The notes under the pieces are model-generated. The model did not search any database. It was not told the DNA's origin and was given only the letters and a program-made list of their open reading frames with translations. Positions 62,086 through 64,000 of a DNA stretch of 64,000 bases are shown in pieces (positions within the stretch are counted from its first letter, which is position 1; every line of letters starts with the position of its first letter). Made by a program: the position numbers and the translations under genes. This DNA comes from JAJPGZ01 sp038229295 (GTDB taxonomy: Bacteria > Verrucomicrobiota > Verrucomicrobiia > Chthoniobacterales > UBA10450), in the NCBI GenBank assembly GCA_038229295.1, contig JBBROO010000007.1:1-64000 (forward strand), read 5' to 3'.

Positions 62086-62964
62086 TTGAATCTAACCGAT
62101 CAGCAAAAAATCCGCATCGGCACGTGCGCCTGGACTTTCGATGAATGGCACGGGCCGTTCTATCCGCCACAATTACCCCCATCGCGTTGGCTGGAATTTT
62201 ATGCCCGCTATTTTCCGACGATCGAAGTCGACACCACCTTCTACAGCGCGCCGTCGGAAGAAACCGTCCGCCGCTGGGTCGAGATGACACCGGCCACATT
62301 TCGTTTTGTCTGCAAACTTCCACGCGAAATCACGCACCTCTGCAAACTGCACGATTGCTCCACTCAACTCGCAGAATTTCTCCGTGCTATCGAACCGCTC
62401 ACCGCCAAGCTGCAAGTGATCCTCATTCAACTGCCGCCGTCGTTCACGCCGAAAGACGGCAAGCCCGCGCTGCGGAAATTTCTCAGCCAACTCCCGCGCG
62501 ATTTTCGCTTCGCCATCGAGTTTCGTTATCCCGGCTGGCACCGGCCGCAGTTTATCGGATTACTCGAAAAATATCGCATCTGCTGGGTTTGGGCCGACAC
62601 CAGTCCGCTGAATGAACGCAATCTCGCTCCCTTCGAATTCCTTCCGCGCACCGCTGATTTTCTTTACCTGCGCTTGCTCGGCGATTACGCCACCAAATAC
62701 GATAGCGACGGCAAACATTTCCATCGCTACGACAAACTTCTCTGGAAACGCGAGGCCGCGATGGAAAGTTGGTCGCTCAAAATCGAGCGTCATCTTTCCG
62801 AAGTGCGCAACGTGTGGGCGTTTTCCGGAAACCACTTCGAAGGTTTCGCGCCGGAAACCTGCCAGCGTCTCGCGCAACGTCTCGGTTTCGAGCTTGCGCT
62901 TCCTTCTGAAGTTGCCGAGCAAGACCGTTCCCAGCTCGATCTCTTCACCGAGCCGATCGCCTAG
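62086..62964 (+). CDS. DUF72 (YecE-like) protein
   Basis: The 292-residue TIM-barrel protein has RIGTCAWTFDEWHGPFYPPQ, YARYFPTIEVDTTFYSAPSE and TFRFVCKLPREITHLCKL. It also has FRFAIEFRYPGWHRPQFIGL and WAFSGNHFEGFAPETCQRLA, the DUF72 pattern. Function is unknown; some members are linked to phosphodiesterase-like folds. The start is TTG 62086, with no other usual codon nearby. Its TAG stop shares CTAG with the stop of serS on the other strand, so the two genes converge with a four-base overlap. Confidence 0.85.
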   Translation: MNLTDQQKIRIGTCAWTFDEWHGPFYPPQLPPSRWLEFYARYFPTIEVDTTFYSAPSEETVRRWVEMTPATFRFVCKLPREITHLCKLHDCSTQLAEFLRAIEPLTAKLQVILIQLPPSFTPKDGKPALRKFLSQLPRDFRFAIEFRYPGWHRPQFIGLLEKYRICWVWADTSPLNERNLAPFEFLPRTADFLYLRLLGDYATKYDSDGKHFHRYDKLLWKREAAMESWSLKIERHLSEVRNVWAFSGNHFEGFAPETCQRLAQRLGFELALPSEVAEQDRSQLDLFTEPIA

Positions 62965-64000
62965 GTGACGATGTCGATCTTGTCCGCACCAAAATAAGAT
63001 CGCAGTCTCTCTGGCAACGAGATCGATCCGTTAGGCTGCTGATAACTTTCGATCAACGCCGCAAATAACCGCGGCAACGCCAGCCCCGAGCCGTTCAGCG
63101 TGTGACAGAATTTGTTTTTCCCATCCCCATCCTTGTAACGAAGATTCATCCGGCGCGCCTGATAATCCTCGAAGTTCGAACAGCTCGAAACTTCCAGGTA
63201 CGCGTCCTGTCCCGGCGACCAAACTTCGATGTCGTAAGTTTTGGCCGCGCCAAATCCGAGATCACCCGTGCAAAGTTCGATCACGCGATAGTGCAGGCCG
63301 AGCAATTGCAAGATGCGCTCCGCGTCGCTCGTTAGGCTTTCGTGCTCCTCGTAGGATTTCTCCGTCGCCGTGATTTTGACCAACTCAACTTTATCGAATT
63401 GATGCACGCGAATTATTCCACGCGTTTCACGCCCCGCCGAACCGGCCTCGCGTCGAAAACAGGGCGTATAGGCGACAAACTTTTTTGGAAGATCGACAAT
63501 CGCCAAAATTTCTTCGCGGTGGAAATTTGTCACCGGCACTTCCGCCGTCGGCGCCAGAAAAAGTTCGCCATTCTCCAGGCCGTACATGTCTTCTTCGAAC
63601 TTCGGCAGCTGCGTCGTCCCGACCATACAATCGCGCCTAACGAGAAACGGCGGACTCATTTCCATGTAACCATGCTCACGTGTGTGCAGATCGAGCATGA
63701 ATTGGATGAGCGCGCGCTCCAGCCTCGCGCCCGCACCGGTGAAACAGATAAAGCCACTGCCGCTGAGTTTTGCCGCGCGTTCGAGGTCGAACAATTTCAG
63801 TTTCGTCCCGAGCGCAATGTGATCGAGAACCTTGCCGGCGAGTTTCGGCTTCTCCCCCCAACTTCGAATCACCGGATTCGCCGTCGCGTCTTTGCCTAAT
63901 GGCGCCTGCGCATGCGGCAGATTCGGAATTTCGAGCAGAAGATTTCGCTGCTGCTCCTCCGATTCGTTAGCGCGCTGCGTAAGATCGACAATCTCTTCGC
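62961..64000 (-). CDS. serS: Seryl-tRNA synthetase, N-terminal part outside the window
   Basis: The visible 346 codons hold the end of the N-terminal helical arm (EEIVDLTQRANESEEQQRNL, EIPNLPHAQAPLGKDATANP). The class II core follows with motif 2 (PCFRREAGSAGRETRGIIRV), then HQFDKVELVKI. Motif 3 is NGSGLALPRLFAALIESYQQ, preceded by ELCTGDLGFGAAKTYDIEVW. It charges tRNA-Ser and, in most bacteria, tRNA-Sec. The family length is about 425-430 residues, so only about 80 residues lie beyond 64000. Three AAGATCGACA copies occur in it (62972, 63489, 63981). Confidence 0.95.
   Translation of the reverse strand, partial: EEIVDLTQRANESEEQQRNLLLEIPNLPHAQAPLGKDATANPVIRSWGEKPKLAGKVLDHIALGTKLKLFDLERAAKLSGSGFICFTGAGARLERALIQFMLDLHTREHGYMEMSPPFLVRRDCMVGTTQLPKFEEDMYGLENGELFLAPTAEVPVTNFHREEILAIVDLPKKFVAYTPCFRREAGSAGRETRGIIRVHQFDKVELVKITATEKSYEEHESLTSDAERILQLLGLHYRVIELCTGDLGFGAAKTYDIEVWSPGQDAYLEVSSCSNFEDYQARRMNLRYKDGDGKNKFCHTLNGSGLALPRLFAALIESYQQPNGSISLPERLRSYFGADKIDIVT

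Larger units (their letters stand above)
2264..63643. repeat. Interspersed 8-mer CCTAACGA, 35 exact copies
   Basis: Plus-strand CCTAACGA starts at 3332, 4617, 7395, 7569, 10300, 10929, 14167, 16135, 18145, 31559, 34087, 34646, 36485, 38049, 40019, 42514, 47543, 59426 and 63636. The reverse form TCGTTAGG starts at 2264, 11667, 14937, 22528, 26198, 32081, 32818, 39824, 44287, 46143, 54911, 56371, 57262, 57317, 60898 and 63329. About two copies would be expected by chance. The preferred context is GCCTAACGA. Variants with a changed last base (CCTAACGG, CTAACGA after another base) add many more. Inside genes it brings in the rare-looking Leu codons TTA and CTA. Unlike the 10-mer, it also occurs inside the Rhs gene. 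Function unknown. Confidence 0.85.
264..63990. repeat. Interspersed 10-mer AAGATCGACA, 73 exact copies (DNA-uptake-sequence-like)
   Basis: Exact copies reading AAGATCGACA on the plus strand start at 3641, 5700, 6596, 8725, 9006, 9365, 9441, 10143, 10831, 13530, 14134, 18930, 21481, 26094, 26843, 26865, 29390, 30806, 30821, 31904, 32697, 32999, 33819, 34101, 37609, 40497, 40757, 40951, 42263, 43532, 46133, 46367, 47688, 48344, 62042, 63489 and 63981. Minus-strand copies (TGTCGATCTT on plus) start at 264, 2116, 2362, 3682, 7978, 11414, 12382, 13701, 14963, 15431, 15604, 20832, 20991, 21853, 22480, 23446, 24544, 28181, 32016, 34385, 35147, 35744, 36203, 37083, 37939, 39469, 42423, 42729, 45174, 46737, 46950, 49002, 50363, 59344, 59360 and 62972. 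The usual context is GCAAGATCGACA followed by A or T. Twelve more sites carry TAGATCGACA. Copies fall in all reading frames and in gaps between genes. Uptake-signal function is inference; the enrichment is directly visible. Confidence 0.95.

Noticed and set aside
264..63990. AAGATCGACA as a KOPS, Chi or Dam-type signal
   Set aside because: Copies are balanced between strands (37 to 36) with no switch in the window, which argues against polar words. GATC alone does not explain a 10-base conserved word.
264..63990. AAGATCGACA as codon or peptide bias (KID/VDL)
   Set aside because: All frames on both strands and non-coding gaps carry the same DNA word, so one preferred peptide cannot explain it.
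264..63990. CRISPR array or tandem repeat
   Set aside because: Copies are single or in loose pairs spread over the whole window, with no regular spacers of constant length.

Overview
The window reads as chromosomal DNA of a fairly GC-rich Gram-negative bacterium, most likely a Verrucomicrobiota member of the Chthoniobacterales/Spartobacteria type. That is inference. It rests on a PEP-CTERM protein, a GldA/F/G-like ABC module followed by a DUF4340 protein, LptE and BamD-like envelope proteins, a secreted Rhs/YD-repeat giant and an ABC-exported surface glycan locus. Family calls come from reading the translations; no search was run.

Layout. 1-1.9 kb: start of a membrane glycosyltransferase-like gene, a secreted protein, and a small-ORF/nucleotidyltransferase pair that abuts a broken pcm gene. 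1.9-5.7 kb: thrS (with a repeat inserted in frame) and recQ. 5.7-10.8 kb: a PEP-CTERM protein and a minus-strand 5-oxoprolinase operon (pxpB, pxpC, pxpA, permease). 10.8-14.9 kb: a two-gene sugar ABC importer with a binding-protein/permease fusion. 14.9-20.2 kb: yceI, recO and two outer-membrane proteins that each hold two beta-barrel domains. 20.3-25.9 kb: sucA-sucB-lpdA. 26-32.5 kb: a DegQ/HtrA protease, then the GldA/F/G-like and DUF4340 genes. 32.5-51 kb: menG, a glycosyltransferase and a NUDIX hydrolase, then a long tightly coupled plus-strand glycan cluster with Wzm/Wzt export. 51-59.2 kb: an accessory patch with a ubiD fragment, small membrane proteins, the Rhs giant and a secreted partner, ending at tRNA-Leu. 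59.3-64 kb: a TPR protein, lptE, a bamD-like gene, a DUF72 gene and serS (cut by the window end).

The most striking feature is not a gene. The 10-mer AAGATCGACA occurs 73 times exactly on the two strands (37 and 36), about once per 880 bp, where about 0.1 would be expected by chance. It is read in all frames (KID, RST, DR, VDL, SIL, CRS), so selection or copying acts on the DNA and not on one peptide. It is missing from 50.4-59.3 kb, the Rhs patch. Density, strand balance and absence from the likely foreign patch match DNA-uptake sequences of naturally competent bacteria. I know of no such element described for this group. A second word, CCTAACGA, occurs 35 times (about 2 expected), also in both orientations, and forms the exact loop of a terminator hairpin at 18134-18163. 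Longer palindromic elements with GTAG/CTAC ends sit in thrS, sucB and intergenic gaps.

How the genes work together: the glycan cluster makes, modifies and polymerises nucleotide sugars and exports the product through Wzm/Wzt. LptE, the BamD-like protein and the barrels belong to outer-membrane assembly. The sucAB-lpdA, pxp and sugar-importer genes cover central and nutrient metabolism.
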